Made by a program: the position numbers and the translations under genes. The notes under the pieces were generated by a model that did no database searches, was not told where the DNA came from, and saw only the letters and a program-made list of their open reading frames with translations. A DNA stretch of 64,000 bases from contig DASTMZ010000137.1 of the NCBI GenBank assembly GCA_035713725.1, positions 5,800-69,799 of the forward strand, written 5' to 3'. The stretch is from DASQPR01 sp035713725. Its GTDB lineage: Bacteria; Actinomycetota; Actinomycetes; Mycobacteriales; Micromonosporaceae. Within the stretch, counting starts at the first letter, position 1; each line of letters starts with the position of its first letter. Below, one piece after another: positions 8,061-16,125 of the stretch.

Positions 8061-8804
8061 TCAACAGAAGCGTGGCAAGTGTTTGGCCAGTTGTGCCCGC
8101 CACGACGGCCAGTCGTGTGGCGTGTCGGTGCCCCACAGGTCCAACTCGCACGAGATGCCCTTGTCGGTCAGCATCTTCGCCATCCGGCGCGTGGACTCCA
8201 GTGCTCCGGTGGTGTCCTCCCATTGGCCCTGACCGCACACCAGTAACACCGAGACCCGCTCGCGCAGCCAGTCGAGGTTGACGCCGTGCAGGTGGTCGAC
8301 ATACCAGATGGGGTTGTTGAAGTAGAGCGCGTCGCCGCGCTCGCCCCAACCGCGCCAACTCGTCGGGTCGTAGTTGCCGGACAAGCAAATGGCGCGGGGG
8401 AACAGGTCGGCGCGACGGAGGGCGAAGTTCAACGCGTGGAACGCCCCCATCGATGCGCCGAGCGTCGCGATCTCCGCTTCGCCACCGCAGTCCTCGACGA
8501 TCCACGGCACCACCTGATCGAGGACCCACGCCTCGTATCGGCCATGCTGCCGCGCGCGCTCCTCGAGCGGGATGTCGCTGGCCGACCACGACGCGGCGTC
8601 GTACGAGCCGACGCAGTAGAACCTCACCCGGCCGTCGTCAACCAGCGGTTGCACCGCGTCGATCATGCCGTTGCTGGCGAAGTCGCCCGCCTGCCCTTGC
8701 TCGGACGGAAAGACCAACACCGGCCGACCCCAGTGGCCGTATCTGATGACCTCGCCGACGTCCTCCGTGTCCGACGAGTACAGCAACTGGGTCCGCTGCT
8801 CCAT
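8061..8804 (-). CDS. Alpha/beta-hydrolase esterase (PF00756 type)
   Basis: A 247-residue esterase-D-like hydrolase. Seen: a nucleophile elbow ATLGASMGAFHAL (GxSxG), a preceding WVLDQVVPWIVEDCGG helix, and a late TPHDWPSW segment carrying the likely catalytic histidine. There is no signal peptide. The start is the ATG at 8804, behind AAGGGGG. Its start is 7 nt from the stop of the second esterase gene at 8812, so the two are almost certainly cotranscribed. In this context it may hydrolyse or transfer an acyl or amide group on the product of the neighbouring ligases. Confidence 0.85.
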   Translation of the reverse strand: MEQRTQLLYSSDTEDVGEVIRYGHWGRPVLVFPSEQGQAGDFASNGMIDAVQPLVDDGRVRFYCVGSYDAASWSASDIPLEERARQHGRYEAWVLDQVVPWIVEDCGGEAEIATLGASMGAFHALNFALRRADLFPRAICLSGNYDPTSWRGWGERGDALYFNNPIWYVDHLHGVNLDWLRERVSVLLVCGQGQWEDTTGALESTRRMAKMLTDKGISCELDLWGTDTPHDWPSWRAQLAKHLPRFC

Positions 8805-8811
8805 GTGCCGA

Positions 8812-9921
8812 TCACCCCCTTTGGTCGCTGGCCCCGTCCGTCGAACTGCCGACGGACGCCGCGACCGTCCCCGCCGATCCCCGCACCGCTGTCTCATCCC
8901 AACACTGGCCGGCGAGATCGGCGAGGTGTGGATGCCACGCGTCGCGCCATGCCGTGAAGTTGTGGGCGTCGGGCACCTCCACAAATCGCACCGGGTAGCC
9001 CGACCCGGCCAACGCCGCCGCCATTGCGCGGTTGTTCGCCAGGTTCTCCTCCGCCGCGCCACAGGTCAATACCGTGGGTACGGCCGGGCCAACGCTCGCC
9101 TTCCGGCGCACCGCGCCGACGAAGCGCACCACCCGGCGATACCGCGCGAATCCGGATTCCTGGGAGTCGAACCGATGCTGGAAGAAGCTGCCGCTTTGAA
9201 GGAACAGTCCGGCGAACGGTGTGTGCCCGTGCGCGTGCAGCAGTGCGAGCGCACCTAGGCTGGCGCCGAGCGCGACGATCGGCTGGTGGCCAACCTCGGC
9301 GCGCAGGCGTGGCAGTACGTCGTCGCGCAGCGTCCCGGCGTACGCCGGATTCGCGGAATACCAGTCGTTGCGCTCGATCGGACTGAGCAGCACGAGGTGA
9401 TGTGGCGCGACGCGGCCGGCCGCGATCATTGCCGCGCTGTAGTGGCCTAGGTGGGCGAGCCGGTCGTACTCGCCGCCGTCGTGCGCGAGCAAGATTCCGG
9501 ACACCGCCAAGTTGGTCGGCGACCAGACGCGGATCGGGACAGTGGCGCCCAGGGCGCGGGAAGCGACCGGTAGGTCGCGCCAAGCGCCCGGCGCAGCCGG
9601 CATGTCGAGCCACTCGGGCGGCCGGTATCCGGGCAACTCGAGAACCGACTTGTCGCCGTAGGCGCTGTGCACGATCGTCGGGTTCGACGGGTCGCAGACG
9701 ATGTCGATCCGGCCGTCCGGATGGCGGAGCTCGAAGCGGTATTCGAGTCGACGTACGGCCACCGGCGGCAGTACGAACCGCCAGGCTCCGCCAACCGCGT
9801 CGTACGTGAAGTCGATCCGATCCGACGGCAGCCCGACGTCCTGGACGAGGCGGACGCCGACGAGTGCGTGCGTTTCGTCGGCGTAGCCCAGCTCGATCGG
9901 GTTCCGGGTCGGATCTGCCAC
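8812..9921 (-). CDS. Enterochelin-esterase-like hydrolase
   Basis: A 369-residue two-part esterase. The first about 130 residues form a beta-rich N-terminal domain (WRFVLPPVAVRRLEYRFELR) like the E-set domain of Fes/IroE proteins. The rest is an alpha/beta hydrolase with the elbow VALGASLGALALLHAHG and a late DAHNFTAWRDAW histidine segment. Fes-type enzymes cut esters or amides of siderophores and related compounds. The GTG at 9921 follows TACTGT by 6 nt, so I prefer that start. The frame is open to an ATG at 9981, which would overlap the upstream dehydrogenase. It is paralogous in fold to the adjacent esterase. Confidence 0.8.
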   Translation of the reverse strand: MADPTRNPIELGYADETHALVGVRLVQDVGLPSDRIDFTYDAVGGAWRFVLPPVAVRRLEYRFELRHPDGRIDIVCDPSNPTIVHSAYGDKSVLELPGYRPPEWLDMPAAPGAWRDLPVASRALGATVPIRVWSPTNLAVSGILLAHDGGEYDRLAHLGHYSAAMIAAGRVAPHHLVLLSPIERNDWYSANPAYAGTLRDDVLPRLRAEVGHQPIVALGASLGALALLHAHGHTPFAGLFLQSGSFFQHRFDSQESGFARYRRVVRFVGAVRRKASVGPAVPTVLTCGAAEENLANNRAMAAALAGSGYPVRFVEVPDAHNFTAWRDAWHPHLADLAGQCWDETAVRGSAGTVAASVGSSTDGASDQRG

Positions 9922-9961
9922 TCCGGCACAGTAGCGAACCAATGTCGGATCGCGGCGCGCG

Positions 9962-10981
9962 TCACTTCCGGGGGTCGACATGGATCTTGGGTGCGGCACT
10001 CCACTCGGGTCGGCGATGGCCGGCGAGAACGCTTGCTACCTCGTCGAGTCCGACCACCGCCGCGACCAGTGGACGTGGGTCGACGGTTCCGGCGGCGTAC
10101 CGCGCAATGGTGTCGGCCAAGCCACCGGAAGCGCTGAGGATCCCGACGGCGGTGATGTCCCGCAGCACGATCGCGCGTGTGTCGACGAGGCTCGGCTCGC
10201 CGGCGAGCCCGATGTAGACAACCCGCCCGCCGGGCTCTACCAGGTCAACCGCGAGCGCCGGCAGCGCCGCGGCGTTCGACGCGTCAAGCACCGCGTCCCA
10301 GCGCAGCCGCGGCAGCGTATCGGCACGCCACGCGGCGTCGAACCCGATCAACCGAGCGAAGGCCAGCGACGGCTCGTCGCGTCCGAGCAGGTGCACCTCG
10401 ATGCCCGCTGCGCGGGCAAACTGCGCGGCGAGCAGCCCAATCGTGCCCGGCCCGAGCACGAGCAGCCGTTGCCCGGCGTCGAGCGCGGCGGCGCGCATCG
10501 CCCGAAGGGCGTTGCCGCCCGGCTCGACCAGCGCGCCATGGGTGGCGTCGAGCGAGTCCGGAAGCGCGTGCACCGCTGTCACCGGAACGGGCAACTGTTC
10601 CGCGAGCGCGCCGGGCCAACCGTGGCGGATCCCGACCTCGTGGCGGTCCGCGCACAAGTGGCCGCGGCCGGCCGCGCACCGGGCACACCGGCCGCAGCCG
10701 AGCATCGTGTCGCCGGTGACGCGACATCCGAGCCAGGCGCGATCGACGTCGACTCCGACCGACGACACCACGCCGGCCCATTCGTGCCCGATGCGGATCG
10801 GGTAGCTGGCCTCGCCGCTGTGCAAGTAGGCCATCTCGCCGGAGTAGAACTCCGCGTCCGTGCCGCAGACCCCGGCGCGTTCGACGTCGACGACAACCTC
10901 GCCGGGTCCCGGGTCCGGCGCGGGTACGTCGCGCACCTCCGCCTCGCCGGGACCGGTGATGACGAAAGCGCGCATGGTCAT
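9962..10981 (-). CDS. Zinc-dependent medium-chain dehydrogenase
   Basis: A 339-residue alcohol/polyol dehydrogenase of the MDR family. Seen: the catalytic-zinc cysteine in GVCGTDAEFYSG, RIGHEWAGVVSSVG, the structural-zinc cluster CGRCARCAAGRGHLC, and the Rossmann motif LVLGPGTIGLLAAQFA. This layout is close to threonine, sorbitol or idonate dehydrogenases. It is divergent from a sugar-acid dehydratase gene at 11079, so a polyol or sugar-acid substrate is plausible. It also lies just upstream of the esterase-ligase cluster on the same strand and could belong to that operon instead. The start could be the ATG at 10981 or at 10975. Confidence 0.85.
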   Translation of the reverse strand: MTMRAFVITGPGEAEVRDVPAPDPGPGEVVVDVERAGVCGTDAEFYSGEMAYLHSGEASYPIRIGHEWAGVVSSVGVDVDRAWLGCRVTGDTMLGCGRCARCAAGRGHLCADRHEVGIRHGWPGALAEQLPVPVTAVHALPDSLDATHGALVEPGGNALRAMRAAALDAGQRLLVLGPGTIGLLAAQFARAAGIEVHLLGRDEPSLAFARLIGFDAAWRADTLPRLRWDAVLDASNAAALPALAVDLVEPGGRVVYIGLAGEPSLVDTRAIVLRDITAVGILSASGGLADTIARYAAGTVDPRPLVAAVVGLDEVASVLAGHRRPEWSAAPKIHVDPRK

Positions 10982-11078
10982 GGCCGTTCCACGGGCGGTA
11001 CGGTACATCGTCCGCAGCGCCGAAGCGCGGCAAAGCCACGAGGCGCCATATCAGTCGATCATTAGTTGGTGGGCGACG

Positions 11079-12794
11079 ATGTCAGCCTTGCGCAGCGCAC
11101 AGTGGTATTCGAGCAATGACCGCGACGCGTACCTCCACCGTGCCTGGATGCGCCGCGGCCTGCCCGACGACGCGTTCCACGACCGGCCACACATCGCGAT
11201 CGCGAACACCGCGTCGGATCTGACGCCGTGCAACAGCCATCTCGACGAGATCGCCGCGAGCGTGAAGGTGGGAGTCGCGGAGGCCGGCGGCGTCGCGCTG
11301 AACCTGCCGATGGTGTCGCTCGGCGAGACGCAGCTCCGGCCGACCGCGATGTTGTGGCGGAACATGGCCGCGATGGCCGCGGAGGAGCTGTTCCGCGCAA
11401 ATCCGGTGGACGGCCTCGTGCTGCTCGGCGGCTGCGACAAGACGATTCCGTCGTTGCTGATGGCGGCCGCGTCGGTGGACCTGCCGGCGGTCGTGGTCCC
11501 GGGCGGACCGATGCTGAACGGTACGTTCCGCGGCACTCTGCTCGGTTGCGGTACGGGCGTGTGGCGGCTGAGCGAGGAGGTCCGCGCCGGCACGCTGTCG
11601 CTCGACGACTTCGTGGCATCCGAGTCGTCGATGATCCGCAGCCGCGGCCACTGCAACACGATGGGCACCGCGTCCACCATGGGGTTGCTCACTGAGGCGC
11701 TCGGCATGACGCTGCCCGGTACGGCCGGACTGCCGGCGCCGGACAGCCGACTGCTCGCCAACGCGCAACTGACGGGGCGGCTGATCGTCGACATGGTGGC
11801 CGAGCACCGTACGCCGAGCCGGGTGATGACGGCCGGCTCGTTCCACAACGCGATCGTGGCGCTCGCCGCGCTCGGCGGTTCGACGAACGCGGTGGTGCAC
11901 CTGTTGGCCATCGCCGGACGACTCGGTGTGCCGCTCGTGCTCGACGACTTCGACCGCATCGGTGCCGACGTGCCGCTGCTCGTCGACCTTCAGCCGTCCG
12001 GCCGCCACCTGATGGAGGACCTGCACCGCGCGGGTGGGCTGCACGCCGTACTGCACCAAGTGCGCGACCTGTTGGACCCGACCGCGATCACGGTCACCGG
12101 TCGGCCGCTCGTCGACGACATCGGCGCGTCGCAGATCTGGGACGCCGAGGTTATCCGTACCCGTGAAGAGCCGTTGCAGCCCCGCGCGGGCATCGCCGTG
12201 CTCCGCGGCAACCTCGCGCCTAGCGGCGCCATCATCAAGCCGGCCGCCGCGTCACCACACCTGTTGCGACATCGCGGACGCGCCGTCGTCTTCGACTCGA
12301 TCGAGGACTTCCGCGGTCGCATTGACGATCCGGACCTGGAGGTGGACGCCGACTCGGTGTTGGTGCTCCGCGGCTGCGGCCCGAAGGGTTATCCGGGCAT
12401 GCCCGAGGTGTCGAATCTCCCGCTGCCGCCGAAGCTGCTGCGCGACGGCGTACGCGACATGGTCCGAGTGTGTGACGGACGGATGAGCGGCACCGCCTAC
12501 GGCACCGTGGTGCTGCACGTCGCGCCGGAGGCCGCGGCCGGCGGTCCGCTCGCGCGCGTGCGCACCGGTGACTGGATCGTGCTGGACGTCGAGCAGCGCC
12601 GCCTCGACGTGGACGTGCCGCAAACCGAGCTGGACGGCAGATCACCGTCGCCGGCGATGCTCGCCGGCCTGCCACGGCCGCGCCGGGGTTGGGAAGATCT
12701 TTACGTCCGTACGGTGATGGGCGCGGATACTGGCGCGGATCTCGACTTCCTGATCGGCGCGAGCGGACACCAGGTGACGCGCGAGTCGCACTGA
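11079..12794 (+). CDS. IlvD/Edd-family dehydratase, sugar-acid type
   Basis: A 571-residue iron-sulfur dehydratase. Cluster cysteines are visible at about residues 51 (DLTPCNSH), 119 (LGGCDKT) and 192 (RGHCNTMGTASTM). The last motif is typical of L-arabonate, D-xylonate and similar sugar-acid dehydratases rather than of the isoleucine/valine enzyme IlvD. It would remove water from an aldonic acid to give a 2-keto-3-deoxy acid. It is divergent from a zinc dehydrogenase, a natural partner that could make the acid or its lactone. The ATG at 11079 follows GGTGGG. The frame is open upstream, but that part lacks similarity. Confidence 0.87.
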   Translation: MSALRSAQWYSSNDRDAYLHRAWMRRGLPDDAFHDRPHIAIANTASDLTPCNSHLDEIAASVKVGVAEAGGVALNLPMVSLGETQLRPTAMLWRNMAAMAAEELFRANPVDGLVLLGGCDKTIPSLLMAAASVDLPAVVVPGGPMLNGTFRGTLLGCGTGVWRLSEEVRAGTLSLDDFVASESSMIRSRGHCNTMGTASTMGLLTEALGMTLPGTAGLPAPDSRLLANAQLTGRLIVDMVAEHRTPSRVMTAGSFHNAIVALAALGGSTNAVVHLLAIAGRLGVPLVLDDFDRIGADVPLLVDLQPSGRHLMEDLHRAGGLHAVLHQVRDLLDPTAITVTGRPLVDDIGASQIWDAEVIRTREEPLQPRAGIAVLRGNLAPSGAIIKPAAASPHLLRHRGRAVVFDSIEDFRGRIDDPDLEVDADSVLVLRGCGPKGYPGMPEVSNLPLPPKLLRDGVRDMVRVCDGRMSGTAYGTVVLHVAPEAAAGGPLARVRTGDWIVLDVEQRRLDVDVPQTELDGRSPSPAMLAGLPRPRRGWEDLYVRTVMGADTGADLDFLIGASGHQVTRESH

Positions 12795-12875
12795 CCGAAT
12801 CAGCTCGCACCGACCAAGTCAGCGAGTTTCCCCGTTGTCACGGTCGGCGGCGTACGCGCTGCTAGCGTGCCGGGC

Positions 12876-13586
12876 GTGCGGTCCTACGACGTGACGGCCG
12901 AGTTCTACGACGTGCTGCAGGCCGCCGATCACCTGCGGCGCGCCGAGCGGCTGCTCGATCGGTGGCTGGGGTCTCCGCGGGTCGGGGCACTGGACATCGG
13001 CGCCGGGACCGGGCTCGCGACGCGACTCCTTGCGCAACGGACTTCGGTCACGGTGCACGCGGTGGAGCCGTCGGCCGGTATGCGGGCCGTGTTGCTCAGC
13101 CGGCTCGCGCGACACACGGAGTTGCTGTCGCACGTACGAGTGCACGCGCAACCGATGGAACGCCTTGGGCTCGCCGACGTCGCGGACTTCGCGCTATGCC
13201 TGAACACGATGGGATTGCTCGACTCGTCGGACCGGCGTGCGGCGTTGATCGCGATCGCTCGCGCCGTCGTACCGGGCGGCACGTTGGTTGTGCAGCGACC
13301 GCCAGATCGGGCCGGACCGGAGATCCGCGCGTTGCCGTCCTGGGAGTTGGGCGGCGACATGTACGGCGGCGAGGTGGTCGCGTCCCCGGCCGGGGAAGGC
13401 GAGATCGATTGGCGGTTCGACTACCGCGTCACGCGAAGTGGTGTCGTCGTTCGCGAGGAGAGCGAGACTTTCCACGGTTACCTCGTCAGCGCGCCGGCAT
13501 TCGACGCCGAGCTGTCCGACGCCGGGTTCGCGCTCGTCGACCGCGACGCACCGGACGTGGTGGTCGCTCGCGTACTCCGTTCTTGA
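12876..13586 (+). CDS. SAM-dependent methyltransferase
   Basis: A 236-residue class I methyltransferase. Motif I is visible as GALDIGAGTGLATRLLA near residue 37, followed by an acidic strand end (VHAVEPSAGM), motif III-like FALCLNTMGLLD, and VVPGGTLVVQRPPD. The substrate is unknown. TAGCGT ends 7 nt before the GTG at 12876, favouring a leaderless start there. A GTG at 12867 is an alternative that adds three residues. It is followed at once by the PadR operator, so it probably does not share that promoter. Confidence 0.82.
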   Translation: MRSYDVTAEFYDVLQAADHLRRAERLLDRWLGSPRVGALDIGAGTGLATRLLAQRTSVTVHAVEPSAGMRAVLLSRLARHTELLSHVRVHAQPMERLGLADVADFALCLNTMGLLDSSDRRAALIAIARAVVPGGTLVVQRPPDRAGPEIRALPSWELGGDMYGGEVVASPAGEGEIDWRFDYRVTRSGVVVREESETFHGYLVSAPAFDAELSDAGFALVDRDAPDVVVARVLRS

Positions 13587-13608
13587 TACTACCGCGCAAT
13601 GCGTAGTA
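13587..13608. promoter_or_regulatory. PadR operator
   Basis: TACTAC-N10-GTAGTA is an inverted repeat with 6-bp arms, ending 11 bp before the PadR start codon. Position and symmetry fit an autoregulatory PadR site. The right arm continues into a further GTAT, so the full site may be longer. Confidence 0.6.
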
Positions 13609-13619
13609 GTATGCCATCC

Positions 13620-13952
13620 ATGGATGCGACCCAGTTGCTCAAGGGTGTCCTGGACGTGGCGGTGCTTGCGGTGTTGAAGAACGAGGACGGCTACGGCTAC
13701 GACGTGCTGCGACGGCTGCGATCCGCGGGCCTCGACGACGTCGGTGACGCCTCGGTCTATGGCACATTGCGGCGTCTCTACGCGGCTGGCGCCCTGACGA
13801 CCTATGTGGTGCCCAGTGACGAGGGCCCGCACCGCAAGTATTACGCGTTGAACAAGGCAGGCCACGACCAACTTGCGCGCTCCGCCAAGGTCTGGCGGTC
13901 GTTCGCCTCCACTATGGACGTTCTGCTGACCGAACAGGGGGTCTCGGCATGA
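13620..13952 (+). CDS. PadR-family transcriptional regulator
   Basis: A 110-residue PadR winged-helix protein: LKGVLDVAVLAVLKNEDGYG, the recognition region DASVYGTLRRLYAAGAL, and the wing PHRKYYALNKAGHDQL. PadR proteins often repress a downstream membrane protein or transporter gene. The ATG at 13620 was chosen because the conserved sequence begins there; ATGs at 13599 and 13611 lie within or next to the operator palindrome. Its last codons overlap the next gene by 4 nt (ATGA), so translation is coupled. Regulation is probably through the palindrome at 13587-13608. Confidence 0.88.
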   Translation: MDATQLLKGVLDVAVLAVLKNEDGYGYDVLRRLRSAGLDDVGDASVYGTLRRLYAAGALTTYVVPSDEGPHRKYYALNKAGHDQLARSAKVWRSFASTMDVLLTEQGVSA

Positions 13953-14620
13953 GCACAGTCTCCGGCGCGAGCGCGGCTGCGGCAAGCGCTGAAACGTCCG
14001 ACGCGGCATCGTCGCGGGCCGACGAGATCTCCGCCTATCTGGGGGAGGTCCGGGCGGCGCTGGCCGACCTCGACCCAGGGGTACGGGACGGTCTGCTCGA
14101 CGACCTGCCGGCGCACCTGACCGAGGTGGCCGGCGCGGACACCGCACCGCTGCGCGACAGCCTCGGCTCACCCGGGACGTTCGCCGCCGAGCTACGCGCC
14201 GCCGCGGGTCTCGCACCGGCCACCGGTGGGGACCGCCCCCGCACTGGCCGTGCTGGCGTCTCGTCGGGCGAGCTGACTCGCGAGTACGTCGGTCGGCTGG
14301 CGAATGGCCTCGCACGTGCGTGCGGCTACGACACGACCGCGGAGTTTCGCGAGGCGTTTCGGCCCGTGTGGTGGTTCGTCCGCGGTGCCGGCATCGGACT
14401 GTTCCTGGTGATCATCGGTGGGTGGGTCTCTGCGGCGTGGTACAACCCGGCCGGACGTGTCGTGCTGGCGCTGCTCTTTCTTGTCACCGAGGTGGTGTCG
14501 ATTCGACTCGGCCGCCTGTGGCAGCGAACTGACACCGGTCGTCAGACCGCCGTCATCGTGAACGTCATCTGCGTTGTGCCGATGTTCTATGCGGCGCTTG
14601 CGGTGTTGACGAACCGATAG
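13949..14620 (+). CDS. HAAS-domain membrane protein, PadR partner
   Basis: A 223-residue protein. The first half is a soluble helical HAAS-type domain: ADEISAYLGEVRAALADLD, then LLDDLPAHLTEV and LGSPGTFAAELRAAAG. It is followed by about three membrane segments (GIGLFLVIIGGWVSAAW, VVLALLFLVTEVVSI, TAVIVNVICVVPMFYAALA). HAAS proteins are commonly encoded directly after a PadR regulator and are thought to act in membrane signalling or as permease-associated subunits. The ATGA overlap with padR shows translational coupling. The exact function is unknown. Confidence 0.78.
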   Translation: MSTVSGASAAAASAETSDAASSRADEISAYLGEVRAALADLDPGVRDGLLDDLPAHLTEVAGADTAPLRDSLGSPGTFAAELRAAAGLAPATGGDRPRTGRAGVSSGELTREYVGRLANGLARACGYDTTAEFREAFRPVWWFVRGAGIGLFLVIIGGWVSAAWYNPAGRVVLALLFLVTEVVSIRLGRLWQRTDTGRQTAVIVNVICVVPMFYAALAVLTNR

Positions 14621-14623
14621 CGG

Positions 14624-14655
14624 CCACCGACCGCGGGTGTTTACGCGGTCGGTGG
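14624..14655. terminator. Bidirectional terminator hairpin
   Basis: CCACCGACCGCG and CGCGGTCGGTGG form a perfect 12-bp stem around an 8-nt loop. It lies between the convergent HAAS gene (ends 14620) and GNAT gene (stop at 14641, inside the hairpin). It has no strong T-run, as is common in actinobacteria. Confidence 0.7.
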
Positions 14656-15309
14656 ATCCGCCGCAAGACCGAAGAACGACAGGCATTGTCCGAGGCCTTC
14701 GATGCGGACGTCGTGGTCGGCGTGGCGCGCCCGCCAGACGTCCCTCGCGAGTCGCATGTGGACCATATCGCCGATGCGTCCCCGGTCGGCGTGCCGGTGC
14801 ACGCCGTTGTCGACGTACCCGAGTGCGCGTGAGACGCCGAGCGAGGCGGCATTGTCGTGCCACGCGCTGGTCTCCGCGACCTCGGCGGCCAACCCGTCGA
14901 ACGCCAGCGCGAGGATAGCCAGGCGCATCGCCTTGCCGTGACCGCGTCCGCGCGCGTCGGTCACCAGCCAGGACGAGCTGTCGACGGTGCGGCGTTCGAC
15001 GAAGTTGTCGGCTTCGAGCCCCTGCGCCCCGATGAGTACGTCGTCGTGGATCACGACGAATAGCAGGTTCCACGACTCGGGTCGCCACGTCCCGACGCTG
15101 TGCCAATACGTCTGGTACACCGTGCTACCGCGCGCGGCCCGACCGATGCGCCCCGGAAACGAGGGCAGCGCCGGGTTCTGATCGACGTCGTCGGGGATGC
15201 AGGCGGCGAGCGTCGCGAGGTCGGCCTCCACCATCGGGCGCAGTAGGAGGCGCCCGGTCCGCAGACGCAGACCAGTCAGCGGCCAGTTCGCGACATCGCT
15301 GTTCGGCAC
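14641..15309 (-). CDS. GNAT-family N-acetyltransferase
   Basis: A 222-residue RimJ/RimL-like acetyltransferase: LRTGRLLLRPMVEADLATLA at the N-terminus, LLFVVIHDDVLIGAQGLEA, the acetyl-CoA loop VTDARGRGHGKAMRLAILALA, and TSAWHDNAASLGVSRALGY. Such proteins acetylate ribosomal protein N-termini or small molecules; the substrate is unknown. The GTG at 15309 follows GGAAGGG about 9 nt upstream and matches the normal family start; an ATG at 15342 is less likely. Its stop lies inside the terminator hairpin shared with the convergent gene. Confidence 0.83.
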   Translation of the reverse strand: MPNSDVANWPLTGLRLRTGRLLLRPMVEADLATLAACIPDDVDQNPALPSFPGRIGRAARGSTVYQTYWHSVGTWRPESWNLLFVVIHDDVLIGAQGLEADNFVERRTVDSSSWLVTDARGRGHGKAMRLAILALAFDGLAAEVAETSAWHDNAASLGVSRALGYVDNGVHRHADRGRIGDMVHMRLARDVWRARHADHDVRIEGLGQCLSFFGLAADPPTA

Positions 15310-15357
15310 GGTGGGCGTCCCTTCCGGGCCGGCTAGTGCCACCGGCTTCCACGCAGG

Positions 15358-16029
15358 CTACGCGGCGGCGTCGAGACGTACGCAACACCGGCCCGCACCG
15401 GGATCCAGCACCAACGTGTGCGACGCGTCGCCGGCACCGTCCGCGACGCCGCGCAGCAATTCGAGGTTCACTCGGCACACCAGTTGGGTGTACTGCTGCG
15501 ACAGCCGATGGAACGGACAGTTGCGCAGCGTCAAACCGCCACGGTGGTCCGGTGACTCGACGGGTTCGTACCCGACGTCGACAAGCGCCGTACGCACATC
15601 GGGCGCAGCCGCGCCGAGCCGGCACCCGATCTGGTACGCGGTGCGTGGCAACGTATCCGCGACCGGCACCCCGGATGCGATCGACTCGGCGGCCGCTGCG
15701 ACGAACAGCTCGCCGACGACGTGGTAGGCCCGCTCCGGCACCGACACCGTGACCTCGGCGTCGGATCTTCGGTAGAGCTTGGCCGGCCGTCCGGCGCCGG
15801 GACCCGTCCGGCCGTGCAAGCGGCGGTACTCCACGGCGAGGAGCCCGATCGCGGCGAGTCGGTCGAGATGCATCGCGGCGATTCGGCGACTGACGTGCAG
15901 GGCCTCGGCGGCGTTATCCCGGCCGACCGGCGTCTCGCTCCGGCTGACGAAGTCGTAGAGCGCTCGCCGCAGCGGATCGTCGAGCGCCGCGACCGAAGCG
16001 ATGCGATCTGACCTGGCATGGGTGGGCAC
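15358..16029 (-). CDS. SufR-like winged-helix regulator with cysteine-rich C-terminus
   Basis: A 223-residue regulator. Residues about 8-80 form an ArsR-like winged helix (LDDPLRRALYDFVSRS, NAAEALHVSRRIAAMHLDRL). The C-terminal half carries cysteines at about residues 171 (NCPFHRLSQQY), 185 (LVCRVN) and 215-216 (GRCCVRL). This spacing resembles the Fe-S ligands of SufR, so it may sense iron-sulfur status or redox. It is divergent from a DoxX-like membrane protein. The imperfect palindrome at 16086-16113 in front of that gene is the likely operator. Metal binding is inferred, not shown. Confidence 0.78.
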   Translation of the reverse strand: MPTHARSDRIASVAALDDPLRRALYDFVSRSETPVGRDNAAEALHVSRRIAAMHLDRLAAIGLLAVEYRRLHGRTGPGAGRPAKLYRRSDAEVTVSVPERAYHVVGELFVAAAAESIASGVPVADTLPRTAYQIGCRLGAAAPDVRTALVDVGYEPVESPDHRGGLTLRNCPFHRLSQQYTQLVCRVNLELLRGVADGAGDASHTLVLDPGAGRCCVRLDAAA

Positions 16030-16054
16030 GCAACCAGTGTAAAACGCGAATCAA

Positions 16055-16113
16055 TTGACTTTAGAGCCGGACAGTCGTAGCGTCGTCTAAAAGACATGGC
16101 TCTGTCTCTTAGA
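16055..16113 (+). promoter_or_regulatory. doxX promoter and downstream operator
   Basis: TTGACT at 16055-16060 and TAGCGT at 16078-16083, 17 bp apart, form a credible promoter. Just downstream TCTAAAAGACA-N6-TGTCTCTTAGA (16086-16113) is an 11-bp inverted repeat with one mismatch. It covers the expected transcription start, so a bound repressor would block it. The SufR-like gene next door is the obvious candidate. Confidence 0.6.
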
Positions 16114-16125
16114 AAGAGGACGCGC

